A DNA stretch of 64,000 bases from Oegoconia quadripuncta (taxonomy: Eukaryota > Arthropoda > Insecta > Lepidoptera > Autostichidae). Below are positions 31,891 through 43,318 of the stretch, piece by piece (position 1 is the first letter of the stretch; each line of letters begins with the position of its first letter). Location of the stretch: contig OX438759.1 of NCBI GenBank assembly GCA_949316235.1, positions 16,919,618 through 16,983,617 on the forward strand, in the 5' to 3' direction. The notes under the pieces were generated by a model. That model was not told where the DNA came from and did no database searches. It worked only from the letters and a program-made list of their open reading frames with translations. The translations under genes were made by a program, and so were the position numbers.

Positions 31891-32204
31891 CTAAAGTCAA
31901 TATTTCCTGAACCAAGGATTCTATAAAAATGAAGATGAAATAATTAAGTATGTTTTTCATAATTTTTCGTAACTCTTTTTTAAAAACGAAATCTTTAGAA
32001 AGGCTATTCGATGCCGTTAGTTTTATTAAAAAAATGATAGATGGCGCTAGTGGTATTTTAAAACGTGCAGTAGTTGTCATATTTTACCGTGACAAAAAAT
32101 AGTTTTAGTTTCGAGCAGATGAAGTCATGGGGGGCGCTAGTTTAATTAATAAATTGTAATTTAGTTTTTAAAGGGGAAAATTTATAAATTCGTAATAAGA
32201 CCTG
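31891..32204. other. unassigned interval
   Basis: Contains the upstream part of the minus frame starting at 32080. No motif recognised. Confidence 0.3.
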
Positions 32205-32500
32205 TCGTAATGTATGTGTGTTGGGCCATGAAGAAGACGGATGAAAGAAAATTGCATGCAGCAGAGATGAAATGTTGAGATGGATGAGTGGAGTGACAAG
32301 GATGGATAAAATAAGGAAAGAGTATAAAGTGGCACCCAGGACAGAAAATTTGAAAGGAAACCGTTTGGTTTTGTATGGACATGTTATGAGGAGGGATGAA
32401 ACGCATGTTACTATGAGAGTGATGAATATGGATGTCGATGGTTATAAAGGAAGAGGAAGACTACAGAAAAGATGGATGGATGAGGTAACGGCTGATAGAG
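32205..32500 (+). mobile_element. LINE C-terminal remnant (RTE-like, YGHVMRRDE type)
   Basis: The broken frame reads CWAMKKTDERKLHAAEM, then after a one-base slip MLRWMSGVTRMDKIRKEY, then RLVLYGHVMRRDETH and GRGRLQKRWMDEV. The series CWA-KTDERK...MLRW-SGVT-DKIRN-Y...W/LYGHVMRR-E...GRGRP-KRW-D is a standard insect LINE end after the reverse transcriptase. The slip near 32268 and the missing N-terminus mean it is dead. Confidence 0.8.
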
Positions 32501-33375
32501 GAGGCACTGCGCCAACCCCAAATAAATTGGGACCAGAGCAAGTAGGTGATAATAATGTATTATACCTTCTTGTCTATTTATCAAAGGAGATTTTAATATA
32601 CAATATTTTCGGAAATTCAACAATCAATCATAATTCCAATTACTCAAGAACCACCTCAAAGAATACTAAATCAACTCGAACTTTGACGATCCAAGTTAAA
32701 TTAGAATCTGTTTGAGCGTTTTCACGTGAATCTCTACTAAATAAAATGTCTTAGTGATTGGATTATTTGGTTAAAAAACGTAAGCAAATCAATTTTGTTC
32801 AACAAAAGAGGGCTTTAATCGAATGCAGATAGATACATTTTTTTTTCAAATCATGTACACCTGATGTCATTTCAACCAATGCTAATTTTATCTTGTCTTA
32901 ACTGCTCACCGACCAGTACTTTTTAATAATTGAATAGTATAATCATAGATGTATAGCTATTTGGAATAGGTATCTATATTTTGGCACCAATTTATTTTGA
33001 GACTTGTATGTTTTAACATTTACATAATGCTGTTGCTTTTTCATTTTGGCACTTGGGTTATTTTTACACTTACGTATTTAAACGTCTGTACATTTTGATC
33101 ACTATTCATTTCGCCACTCGCACTTTATGACCATTAAACAATTCGTCCACTGGACATTTTGTCACGTTGACGACTCAGTCCCGGAATGCCTGATTCAATC
33201 CATAATCTTGATTCACATCCATGAGTCAATCAATACCCGGACGTTCGTTTATTATATCACGCATAGTGTTTATAATGTAAGAAGTACCTACTTTAATTTG
33301 CCAAATAGCTTTCGAAATCAATCATGAAATAAGCGCAGTAATTGGTATATATAGTTCTTGGCAATCTGAAAATAT
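32501..33375. other. unassigned interval with degenerate periodic words
   Basis: 32980-33190 has loosely recurring CATTTTGGCAC, CATTTTGATCAC, CATTTCGCCAC and CATTTTGTCAC words every 20-40 bases. 38800-38850 has similar CAATTTGTCCAG and ATATTGTCCAA words. This may be an old tandem array. Confidence 0.35.
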
Positions 33376-33596
33376 TGAGCTACTTCGCTAGCGTAGAATA
33401 CTTTTATCGCGGATATGTTTAATTTATTTATCCCATAAGAACTCCTCACTTCAGCGGGATAAAAAATATCCTATGTTTTAATCTAGGCTATGTTCTGCCT
33501 ATATACAAAATTTTATACAAATCCGTTCATCCGTTTCGCCGTGATTGAACAACAAACAAACATCCAAATTTTCGCATTCATATATTTAGTCAGAAT
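33376..33596 (-). mobile_element. Helitron-like element, diverged
   Basis: AGCTACTTCGCTAGCGTAG, ACTTTTATCGCGGATATG, AGCGGGATAAAAAATATCCT, CGCCGTGATTGAACAACAAA and TTTTCGCATTCATATATTTA. Same order and orientation as the 9675 copy. Confidence 0.7.
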
Positions 33597-34404
33597 TTGT
33601 GCAAAATTAATATACGAGTAGATACCGTGCTCCCTCTTACGCGTCACATATATTTTAATTCACCATAAAAACTTTATGCCCCAGACCGTTGTACGTCTTG
33701 ATCTCGAGCTCACTTAGCTATTTTCACGCTTCCAGCCCGCGTTTTGGATGAAAAAGTTGTGTTCCATTTAGCTATAAGCCTCCAAGATAGCACTTTAAGG
33801 AGTTTGCGGGCGTCAGAGATGCTGACTCAAAGATTATAGGATCACCCCCCCTCAACCCCGCGCAAGGATTACAATCAAAAACTAACTTTAGCACAAAGAA
33901 ATACCGCCCAATTTCCTTTGCCACTTCACTTATTTCAGATGCGATCGCCACGCATATTCTTTTGCTATGCCCCTAGCTATTTTGCCTTGTGCCTGTGTTA
34001 TACGGTTTTGGTTCTTAAGCCTCTTGATATTAAGTTGGAGTTAGAAGTGGTTTTAGATGTAGGTCGAATAAGCTTTCGGAGTTATAGCCCACACAAATAA
34101 GTTTAGGTGGTTCGTAATGGAAGGTTTTTGCTTAAAATGAAAGCTGGAATGGTTTTAGGAATGGTGCGGGACAAATAAAGAGGTTAAGTATTTAACTTAA
34201 TAGTTTTAGAAGGAATCCTTTTGTGTTCATTCCAGGAAGAAGGTGAGGAATGAGAGAAACGGAAAATATCGAATTGTTTAGCTCTGGAATTATATTGCGA
34301 TTAGGTACTTTCGTGTAACTTACCGCAACGCGTGGGTAATGCAGAGCACAAACCTATTCCAAACAATACAGCCATGTCGAGCCAATATTTATCAACATTG
34401 GCTC
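33597..34404. other. unassigned interval
   Basis: Nothing recognised. Confidence 0.35.
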
Positions 34405-34465
34405 CTAATAGCATAGAGCTCCAGATTCTGAGGTCGGTAGTTCGATTCAAAGCGAGGTACATATT
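34405..34465 (+). mobile_element. degenerate tRNA-like SINE head (SINE-1-related)
   Basis: GATTCTGAGGTCGGTAGTTC-GATTCAAAGCGAGGTACAT follows the SINE-1 order GATTCGGAGGTCG...GGTTCGATCC...GCGGGGTACAT with many changes. Confidence 0.55.
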
Positions 34466-34569
34466 TTTACCCTACTATCTGAGGAAGGAGGGTAATGTTC
34501 TGTAACCTATCCTGAACAACTTATGCACTTCACTTAATTTAGAAGGTGGCAATAATGTGCCATGTGAGA

Positions 34570-34690
34570 GAGTGTCCAAATTCTTTATTGCATACAACTT
34601 AAAAATATACACAGTGAAAAATTATTAACAAGTGTACAAAGGCGGTCTTATCACTTGTAGCGATTTCTTCCACACAACCATGACAAAGAA
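34570..34690 (-). mobile_element. LINE-gamma 3' end, left member of a head-to-head pair
   Basis: TTCTTTATTGCATACAAC at the outer edge, then TGTACAAAGGCGGTCTTATC and GCGATTTCTTCCACACAACC. Reverse-complement order of a LINE-gamma 3'UTR; its tail points left. Confidence 0.7.
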
Positions 34691-34702
34691 GCTTGACACA
34701 TA

Positions 34703-34850
34703 ATATATACATTGCCTGGAAGAGATCGCTTTTAGTGATAAGGTCGCCAAATTGTGCATTCTATTCTTTCCTGAACCACTTTTCTGAAACTGTATGTTCT
34801 TTTCTGTTGTGCAATAAAGTTGTATTTGTATTGTATACATTACTGCTGTG
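34703..34850 (+). mobile_element. LINE-gamma 3' end, right member of a head-to-head pair
   Basis: GCCTGGAAGAGATCGCTTTT, GTGATAAGGTCGCCAAATTG and GTGCAATAAAGTTGTATTTG-TATTGTATAC. The tail points right, so with 34570-34690 the two 3' ends face outwards. It closely matches the inverse of 61163-61310. Confidence 0.8.
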
Positions 34851-35344
34851 TAGTGTAAAGCAAAATTACAATCAAAATACATACACGTCAATCTCTGTAC
34901 TAAATATGAATAATAAATATATCACACAAATATAATATATTGCAATAGTAATATATAATCCTAATTATAAATATATACAGGCTGCATTACCTCACTGAAT
35001 AGCAATGCTGTTCTTTGAGTGAGGAAGGTGCCGGTTCTTAGGTCGCTTGAGACGTCGACGAGACTAGGCTCCTGCTCAAAATATAGTGATAGAGCTCCGG
35101 GCCTCCAAGGACCTAGATTAACTTATATTAGGGCCTATTCCTTAAAAGGAACAAAATTATATTAGGGCCTGATGGTTCTGTATTTTGTTATGTTGACATT
35201 TTCGGCTCATCAGACGGAGGTGAGACGGGGCCAGTATATCGACGCAGTCGGATCCTGTAAAATAGGCCTACACAGCTACACGAGCGATATCCCATCCGGC
35301 CTTTTTATTACCCGACGTGGCAGTAAAGGGGGGTAATGTTTTTA
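34851..35344. other. unassigned interval
   Basis: TTATATTAGGGCCT occurs twice (35124, 35160). 35180-35280 is GC-richer. No family recognised. Confidence 0.35.
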
Positions 35345-35945
35345 GATTGTATGTATGTAAATATGTAAATTTCTACGTTATCTCCTATTGCCTAAGTGCA
35401 TGGTGTCGTTTGATTCGTTTTGAGACCTGGAGTATCTTAGGATATATTAGGTCCCTTACCTATGAAATTGGCGTTTTGTATGAAGAATTAAATTAAGACT
35501 GTTTTCTCCATACAAACATTTTTGTTTTTTTTTTGGGAACGATAAATCCAAATTTAGCTAAACTTTGTGTGTATTATCGGATAATATTAAGTTAAGTATA
35601 GGCAGCGTTAATTTTTAAAAGTAACCGCTTTATAAAAGTTTCAGCGAATCTAAGAAATGATTACGGGAAGCACATGAAAAGAGCTCTGTTCAACTTTTTT
35701 TTATTATGTGATTTAGCCCAGAAATTAAAAATATTTCATATGAAACCTTGAAATAATATTCCATTTTCCAAATTAAAATCAAATTTGGTAGCTTTGAAAA
35801 TCGCAGGGATTGTTACAAATGATTAACGAAGAAAAAAAACTCCAATTTCATAAGTAAAGACCTAATATTTTATGGTAAAAAATCCAACATGGCGCCCGCA
35901 AAATACAAAATATGCGTCGGATTCTTCGGGTTTTAAATACTTATT
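35345..35945 (+). repeat. dispersed repeat split by MITE-T
   Basis: The left part (GTGTCGTTTGATTCGTTTTG-AGACCTGGAGT) and right part (CAACATGGCGCCCGCAAAAT-ACAAAATATGCG) are contiguous at 50895-51075. Here they are separated by the MITE-T at 35453-35870. Confidence 0.7.
35453..35870 (+). mobile_element. MITE-T, complete
   Basis: Ends are TATTAGGTCCCTTACCTATG-AAATTGGCG and CTCCAATTTCATAAGTAAAG-ACCTAATA, about 418 bases. The empty-site relative at 50.99 kb supports these boundaries. Confidence 0.88.
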
Positions 35946-38467
35946 ATAACATACGATTTTTAAAACGAATTTCGTCCTTGATTCCTTCATTTCGGTTAAC
36001 AGTTCATTGTATTATTTACTTTAAATTATAAGCGGATCACCTTAGAAATATTGAGGACGTTAACAATTTTATTGGTGATGCACGTTACGCACCCGAAAAC
36101 GTGTTGCCTTTACGTAACTAGGTACCTTACCTTTGCGATATATCGTGAAGCTGAAAAGTTTTTTGATGTCCCCTAAGGGTTTTATTAGCTACTGTTTATT
36201 ACGGTGTTTTATGTTGGATACGAATTACGTAGAGCCGCATGCGTACTCCTGTTTATGGTCCTCGGTTTAGTGCTTAGGTAATCTAACTGGAGGTATGATA
36301 AGTGGACCTTTTCGGGAACCAAAGGAAAAGGGTGTTTTAAGGGGCGCGTTGAATACAAGTAGTTTCCACAGTTTAAGAACTCATTCCTTCCTTCATGCAT
36401 TTAATTAGTCGACTTTTTGTCGGTTTCAACCATCGTGATTTTTTTGTGTTGTGAGAATGTGTGTGACAGTGGAAGTTTACCATAACAGTGTCTTGAATTT
36501 ACCGAATTTTACCTATCATATCAAATACAACACAACAGCATTCCTTGGCGTAGTTCCCTTCCTTTGAATCACGTTTATAATGATCACAGAATAACAATAC
36601 TATATTGGGTTCTTTATATTTGTCAGAAGAGCCAATTCATGAATCCCATGTCAATTGCACTAGCGGGAATTCATCCCTCACGAACTCGGTGAGTGTTTCC
36701 TTTAACAATACTTTTGAAGATCCCAATAAAATAACGATCAAACAAATCGTTATCAGACGCTTTATTCGTTCGCCCCTCGACGATATTATCTGAGAAATAT
36801 TACATATTCGCAACATCATGCTCTAGTAGGCTGGTTTCACATAAGCTGGTGTTCGCATTGCGATTTTCAGTACGGCACATAGATACAGTTTCAAATCACG
36901 ATCATTATCCCAAATGGGGTGATCTGATATAGCGAACAAAAATCAGTGTGACCACTAATAAAATATCTTACGGCATAATGTTCATAGAGGGCAGACAAAA
37001 AAAATGTCAAAGTTAGTTCGTTCAGTAAGTTATCTGTAGGAAATAGTGTTCAAACATTTATGTCGTAAGTAATTATAATGTTTTTACATATTTCTGGGCT
37101 TATTATATATCAAAAAGATCGTGAGGATTAGTACTATACGACTGTGCGTAATTATTACAGTTTGAAGCGATATTTCGAGTATGATTTCAATATCAATTTT
37201 CATGGATTTTTTACCGATACCTTATGTTATAGCTGTTTTAGTTTATCAGATATGAACGTTGTTATTAATAACGGCACCGTGCGCGCAGCACAAAACTACG
37301 ACCGCGCGGAGCGGACAGTAGACCGGAATTTGGCCGCGCGGGCAGGACAGTTGAGTGGTTACTAAACAAATTTCCCGCTAGGAATCTAACGCGCTACCTC
37401 CTTCAGTAAACTTTATGTAATCACGGAAGTGGTTAACGTTGAACCACGGACGCAGTTGTATATGTTGCCCCTCCGCATAGACTACCACTATTAACCCTGT
37501 CTTATACAAGGGTTATGTATACCTGAAACCTGAGATTAGTTTGTTCAGCTATAAAATATGGTGTTATATCTTTTTCCTTAATTATTTATCTAATTAAGGA
37601 ATGATAAACACCCTTTAAGTGGAAACATAACGATATAGGATGTATCGGCTTTGTAGCGCACAAAATATAACTTTGAAGTTGTTGAAGAGGTTGATTTGAC
37701 TCAAACCGACAAAGTCATATAATATCTATCAAGAATCACTTCACATTATGAATCAGCCTTATAGTTATTGAATGGATTGGATCGCGTTCGTGAACCAGTT
37801 TTGGAATACGGTCGTTTAATGTTGCTCCTCATATTGGATCTGATGAATTGGGAACGTCGTGATATAAACAAATTTTTGCAATTTTTTTAGGCTTTAGAAA
37901 ATTTATTTCAGAAGGTATATTATCCTACGGGCTAGCGATGTCGCAATTTCTTTCATTTCCGAAACAAATTCCATATTTTACGACATAATTAAATGAAAAT
38001 TAGAAAAATTAAATCTGTAATAATATGCTACTTAGTTGTTGCCATTCCGTGTACATTTCAACATTCGACAATTTCAGTATTTTTACTGTGGTATTTTTAA
38101 CAATTAAAAGTTGAATACTATTTAACATAGATAATCATGCCAATTTTTTTATATTATGAAAAAAAACGACAAATTACAGAAATTTCGATGTTTCCAGCTC
38201 ATTGAGTTAGGTGTGTCTTTCACAGAAGAACATTATTACCTAGTAGGTATACGGGTTTTAAATTGTTCGACTTGAGAGCTTAATATCTAGTTGATTAAAT
38301 TAACAATTAGATATTATTTTGTCCGAACACTTAGACGCAAGAAATAATGATTGTCAGAAAAATGCAGGATATTTTTTTAAATTAATTGCATGTCTTGTTT
38401 TTTGTTACATTTTCTATTATTTTGTTTAATTTACTTCGTATAACTGGAATAAAAGTCGGCTTGAGAG
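35946..38467. other. 2.5-kb interval, mostly unassigned
   Basis: Holds a 66-codon plus frame without ATG (36596-36793, text HESHVNCTSGNSSLTNSVSV) that matches nothing I know. It also has a CCCAAATGGGGTGATCTGAT scrap of the 19738 repeat at 36909, and a small CpG-rich patch (37275-37355, CCGTGCGCGCAGC, GACCGCGCGGAGCGG, GGCCGCGCGGGC). It is otherwise AT-rich. Possibly unique DNA. Confidence 0.35.
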
Positions 38468-38592
38468 TTTATTTCTTTAACACTTTATTGTACACACATC
38501 AATATACACATTAAAAAGAATTAAATACAAATGTACAAAGGGTGATCTTAATAAGAAATCTCTTGGAGCAAACCCGCGAAAGCGAAACAATT
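38468..38592 (-). mobile_element. LINE-gamma 3' end
   Basis: TTTCTTTAACACTTTATTGT, ACAAATGTACAAAGGGTGAT and AAATCTCTTGGAGCAAACCC. Same layout as 7001-7140. Confidence 0.65.
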
Positions 38593-38866
38593 TTAAGAGG
38601 TAAGCAAGGCAAGCGAGTTTTAGAAAATCTTTGACTGCAGTTTTGTTTTTTTTTTTTAATAAAGGTATGTCTCCTTTAAGTAAAATGGCTCATTTTAAGC
38701 TAAAGGATTTAAGGTAGTTTCTCTTCAGGGCCCGACTTAGCTTTCCACACGTTATAGTGTGTAATATTTTAATGTCTATTTGCTTCAATAATCACTTTTT
38801 ATTCTGTCCAGGTATCAATTTGTCCAGATTTCATATTGTCCAATCGCTTAGCCGTATGAATATTGA

Positions 38867-39712
38867 GGCTCTGTTTCACCACCTGCTGATAAAGATCCGG
38901 ATCTCATAGATCACAAACACATTTCTGTTTCACCACTCTCGGTTAGTTTTAACTGGTAGATAAAGTGTCATATCATAACAGTCAGTTGAAGTGGTTGATA
39001 TTTTTTATCTGACGGATAATTGGAATGTTTTGACATGGCGGGTAACTTTAAGAACTTTGCTTTATGTATGTCGGTAGTTATTAGCTTTGTAATCGGGTTG
39101 AAAATAAGTTTACATGTAAAATGGATTTATTTGAGTTTTTGGAAGATGAATTTGCCGACTTTCTCGGTCGTATAGAACTTCATCGGAGGCGTCGAGTGGT
39201 GCGGAATCGTCCAAATAATTTTTTGCATCGGAGGATTAGATTTTGATTGACAAAAGAAGCAGTAACTTATGTGTTGTCTTTGATAGAAGATGAAAAGATC
39301 AAAGTGAGTGAAGTGATGGATACAAGCGTTCCGTTTTACGTGATGGAATTTTGTAATATTTAACATTTTTTTTTAACTTTTAAAAACTGAATTATAAGTA
39401 AATAATAAACCATAATTCAATAAATAATGTTAATGTGCACTCGTAAAGACTTTACTTGGAAAAAATACTATTTTTCAAGATTATATGAAACGTAATGTGC
39501 TATAAAAGTTTTCTGTAACGGAACGTAATACTCGAAATGCGACGTTGCCACTCCGACTGTCAAGCAAAGTATTGCATAATTATCTGCCAGTAAGTTTATC
39601 AGGCACTTAGATGGTGAAACAGCAGAAAAAATATCAGCTAGTTTTAACCGTCGGATAAGCTATCTGCTAGACTGCTATCTGAAAGTTTATCAGAAGGTCG
39701 TGAAACAGACTC
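38867..39712 (+). mobile_element. PIF/Harbinger-type DNA transposon relic
   Basis: The left end GGCTCTGTTTCACCACCTGC-TGATAAA is inverted at the right end (TTTATCAGAAGGTCGTGAAA-CAGACTC). TGA flanks both sides (38864-38866 and 39713-39715), a 3-bp TNA duplication as expected for PIF/Harbinger. Related sub-terminal words (CTGTTTCACCACTCTCGG, TTTTAACTGGTAGATAAAG, TATCTGACGGATAA) repeat inside both ends. The total is 846 bases. Only the transposase N-terminus remains inside. Confidence 0.82.
39121..39363 (+). pseudogene. broken PIF/Harbinger transposase N-terminus
   Basis: From the ATG at 39121 the frame reads MDLFEFLEDEFADFLGRIEL, then HRRRRVVRNRPNNFLHRRIR, F, a stop (TGA, 39244-39246), LTKEAVTYVLSLIEDEK, and further codons to a TAA at 39361. 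Harbinger transposases begin with an acidic/aromatic stretch, an RRRP-x-RVxRxRxN(Y/F) segment, then FRLTKETVxxLxxLIEEEL, so both the order and the wording fit. In the full protein the FRLTK segment is preceded by a D-D-x-F acid cluster, which is missing here. The catalytic DDE domain is absent. With one stop and 81 codons it can encode no transposase, but could have been carried as a deletion derivative. Confidence 0.78.
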
Positions 39713-40054
39713 TGAATGTCAGAAAAATCTGGATCTGGATATTTCTTGAAATTTGATTTTGTTAACTTTGCCATTTTTTGTTTAATTTACTTCATAGAAG
39801 CGGAATGAAATTGTATACACGTATCAATTTACAATATGAAAAATCTTCTTCAGAACATCTAGAAATATTACATTTATTTAGATAACCGTAATTATGCATA
39901 TACTAAATATATTACATGTCGAAGCTTATCTCTACCTATCTATTATATATCTGCTCACCAGCGTGACCAGATAACCCATGTACATAAAGAAGAGCACATA
40001 TTTCTATGTAAAAATATTTTCATAAGAATTAGGCTACATTTTTAAAAATTCTTT
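39713..40054. other. unassigned interval
   Basis: Nothing recognised beyond the flank of the Harbinger relic. Confidence 0.35.
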
Positions 40055-40195
40055 ATGATTAACTGGCTACGCGTTTGAAAACAATCTCAACTGATGGAAA
40101 GTGACGATATTGCCGCAGATAGAGCACGCAATCTCAGTAGATGCCTATTCCCCTGCTCTTGAAGATCCCAATGTTGTAGGATTCAGGAAATTTCT
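40055..40195 (-). mobile_element. LINE-beta 3' end
   Basis: GGCTACGCGTTTGAAAACAA, TCTCAACTGATGGAAAGTGA, TAGATGCCTATTCCCC and TGCTCTTGAAGATCCCAATG. Shared order with 15185-15425. Confidence 0.8.
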
Positions 40196-41391
40196 AGTAG
40201 AATCTTTTAAATGATCCGCATCCAAAATGAAATAATTTCAGTATTGAAAAACCAAAAAAATTTGACAGTAGGTATATATTATTCTGACGAGCGCCATTCT
40301 AGGGATCAAGACGAAATGCCGACATAACACCTCATACTTCAAAATCGGTAAAGTCATTTAGCCTTAAACATAGAAATCTACTTTTTTTTTATTTCTTACA
40401 TACTCGTACAATCGCAAACATTAACCTTTTTCATGGGGTAGTGGGATAAATATCAGTCCATCTCGGTATCTATCTCCATCTACTCCTCACTCCCATTTAT
40501 ATCAAAAACTATTTGAAGTTAACAAAAATTTAATAATAAAAATAATAATAAAAAAAAATATTGCCTTAATTTCGATTTCACTATTGGACATAGGATTTTG
40601 AATAGTAATAATAATCCTTATTTATAGTTCTTTTTCTCACAAGGTAGGTAAACAATATTTCACTTAATGTATGGGTAAATGTAGATGCTTAATAATAGAG
40701 TACATTGCTTAATAAGAGAGTCTGGTGTACTAGGAGTACTGAAAGTAACGACAAAGGGGCATGCATCTGCTTTGCTGTACCGGGACAGTTATCATGGTCA
40801 GCGCAGTTTTCTAGTCATCCCCGTCTCTCTATGTAGAAAAATTCATTACATAAGATACATATTTCGAAATTATTAATTGTCATCGTAATCATTTTAATTT
40901 ATAACTTAACAAAAGGTTCTAAGACTATTCTGCTGATTCCCTAAACTTAATATTATCTATATTCTATTTGTAAGTTTGAAGTTCCAGACTGAACGTTTTA
41001 TTCCCGTAAACCAATCTTAGTGCCCATAAGTCACATCCAACAGTCCAACAGTAACATCTGTCCCTTGCAACGGGAACGAGTTAAAGAAATACCGCACAAT
41101 GCAGTCGGGACACAATTTATTGTTCCTCTAGCGTCCCGCTCAGTAAATTGCTTCAGTTGTCAATTTGTTCTATTTCCCGTGCACCTTGTTTAGGCCTAGT
41201 CTTGGTTGGTCTACGGATTGTTCGTGATATTTCAGGTTTGTTTTGAGAAATATGACTTACGTCTTCATTGTGGGTATTTATTTTATTTGATTGTTACTGC
41301 ATTTTGACGTAAATCTTAAGTAAGATTAGAACGTGATAACTTCTTAAATAAGTTTAGAGTAAATTTCCAACGCTTTTATTTTTATTTGTCT
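40196..41391. other. unassigned interval
   Basis: No genes or families recognised. Confidence 0.35.
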
Positions 41392-41746
41392 AGCGTGCAC
41401 TTTGTCTAGTTTAAACCGGTGCTCATTTCGGACGCGCATGAATGAAACCTTTTCTAAAATCTGGTATAAACTTGTATTTACCAGTATTTTCGAAACCGGT
41501 TACAATCCCTGTCACCAACTTCTTCTTAGCGAGTGGATGACAAAACATCAAATTCTTGAGAACCCGATCGCGGCCAACTAAGAATCTATGATGCAAAGGA
41601 AAGTCACTATGCCAGACAATCCCTATCAGGTTTACATTGACAGTATGAGAAGATTTATACCGGTAAGTATGATACACCTATCACTTCTGTCATATTTTAA
41701 TGAGAAGATTATACCAGTAAGTATGATACACCTATCACTTCTGTCA
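41392..41746 (-). repeat. composite duplicated segment, copy 2 (uninterrupted)
   Basis: Reverse complement of 9909-10681 without the LINE-beta insertion: GTGCACTTTGTCTAGTTTAA, GCGCATGAATGAAACC (empty site), GGATTGTCTGGC-like text and two 51-54-bp units with AGTATGATACACCTATCACT. The paired locus lies 31 kb away in opposite orientation. Confidence 0.75.
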
Positions 41747-41963
41747 TCTAACTAAATTATAAATGTGAAAGTTTGGATGTTTGTTTGCTTATTTGTTTAT
41801 TGCTCAATCACGGCGAAACGGATGAACGGATTTGGATGAAATTTGGTATGTAGGTAGAATATACCCTGGATTGAGACATAGGATATTCTTTATCCCGATA
41901 AAGTGAGTAGTTCCCGCGGGATAAACAAATTCCCGCGATAAAGTTATTCCGCGATAAAGCTAG
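41747..41963 (+). mobile_element. short Helitron-like element, complete ends
   Basis: 217 bases from TCTAACTAAATTATAAATG to GCGATAAAGCTAG, preceded by A and followed by T. TTCCCGCGGGATAAAC and AAATTCCCGCGATAAAG provide GC-rich foldable sequence before the 3' end. It has no coding capacity, so it is a non-autonomous rolling-circle type element. This is the reference copy for the family here. Confidence 0.75.
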
Positions 41964-42544
41964 TGTTTAATAAAATGTACCTGATTGGTCTATTTCATTC
42001 GCATCGTTACGCTCTCTGACTACTTTGTAATCTTTTTTAATTCAATCTCAAGACTGAATTATCCATCAAATGTTTCATTTTTTGATTCTATCTCGTATTC
42101 CTTGCGTTCATTCAATTCGCTTCTCTATCTGTACAACACTTGAAAGAATTTTAACTACTTTAATTAAATACTTTTCCTTTGTAAAATGATTAACCCTTCA
42201 CAAGTGAATTTCATTATTTTTCTTGTGATCTAAGAAAATGTCAGTACAGTGTTTACCGACGTTGTGTCTGTTCCGTCTGCGCTTCCTGGAAATATTCATT
42301 TGAAAGAATGTTAATCGATAGAAACTTAGCTTTTGTTTTATGCTGTTTCTTCTATTGTAAAGTAAATGGTATTTGTTTTGTAGTTTAATTAGTAATTCCG
42401 CATTTCATGACAACTGTATAAAGTGCAATAAATAATGTCATTTATGTATATTTCCCCTCAAGAGAAATGAAATTAAAAATAAAGTAATCACAGAGCCTCC
42501 GACCAGCCTGCTGCTCCACATCAATGGTCCTTGCTGTTAATCTC
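41964..42544. other. unassigned interval
   Basis: Nothing recognised. Confidence 0.35.
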
Positions 42545-42686
42545 TTTTTTTTTTATGCTCGATGGATTCCTACTTGACCTCAATCACACCTGATGTTAAG
42601 TGAAGATGAGGTCGAAGGTGGAAGCGTACTGACCCGGAAATCCCAACACATTTGAGGGACTTGCTATCTTATGTCTGACAACATAT
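42545..42686 (-). mobile_element. SINE-1 3' half
   Basis: T-run, ATGCTCGATGGATTCCTAC, CACCTGATGTTAAGTGAAG and TGCTATCTTATGTCTGACAAC. It ends just before SINE-4. Confidence 0.86.
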
Positions 42687-42700
42687 CTCGTAATCACGTA

Positions 42701-42925
42701 AGGAGCATCGGTGGCTCAGTAGTTAAGACGCGGTCGCCCAATTTAGGAGGTCCGGGTTTGAGTCCCAAGCAGGCCATGTACCAATGAGTTTTTAAATTTA
42801 ATTTAATTACTTATGTGCATTTATCCGATTTCTCTTAAACGGTGAAGGAAAACATCGTAGGAAAATCTGCATGCCTGAGCAATAAAAAAATCAAAGGCAT
42901 GTGAAGTCCCCAACTCACATTGGTG
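42701..42925 (+). mobile_element. SINE-4, 3' end missing
   Basis: A box region GGTGGCTCAGTAGTTAAGA, B box GGGTTTGAGTCCC, body GTTTTTAAATTTAATTTAAT, and TGCATGCCTGAGCAATAAAA to AACTCACATTGGTG. It lacks the CCAGCGTGGTGG and GATGATG end of the 21098 copy. Confidence 0.8.
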
Positions 42926-43139
42926 TTGTTACCAATAAAATCTGTTACTGTTATATATATATATAGTATATGCAATTCAATAAAGGGATAAATAATATCA
43001 GTTTAAACACTGCGCACAACTTATTCATACAGGGCTGTATCATATGGTGAAGGTAGTATGCTGACTATTTAAGTTATATCGTCTTGCAGATTTCTGAAAT
43101 GATAGTCCATATAAGAAAGACATTTTAGGGAACATCAAA

Positions 43140-43318
43140 GCCAAAGTCAAAAATATTTTATTCAATGTAGAATACAAAAATATCACTTATTGAAAGTCGA
43201 CATGTTATTTTTTAAAATTACGTCGCTTCACAAAGTGCTATGGTTAGGGAGGAGAAGCGACAAGAAACACCATAACAACATATCTTTGAAATTGGTTTCC
43301 AGCTTTACAATTTTATTC
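43140..43318 (-). mobile_element. LINE-alpha 3'UTR, inverted, abutting the LINE-alpha ORF
   Basis: AAAGTCAAAAATATTTTATT-CAATGTAG, TATCACTTATTGAAAGTCGA, TTACGTCGCTTCACAAAGTG and GGGAGGAGAAGCGACAAGAA are the reverse complement of 44600-44755 with about 10 percent change. Its truncated upstream end meets the truncated upstream end of the plus-strand copy at about 43318. Confidence 0.88.

Noticed and set aside
31757..32080. 107-codon minus frame as a gene
   Set aside because: Its C-terminal third is the reverse of a LINE-alpha 3'UTR, so it is a chance fusion.
36596..36793. 66-codon plus frame as a host exon
   Set aside because: No ATG, no splice signals I can defend, no family resemblance.
43140..43318. 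Twin priming as the explanation of the inverted 5' part
   Set aside because: Twin priming inverts an upstream part of the same RNA; here the inverted part is a second copy of the 3' end, so two priming events are needed.
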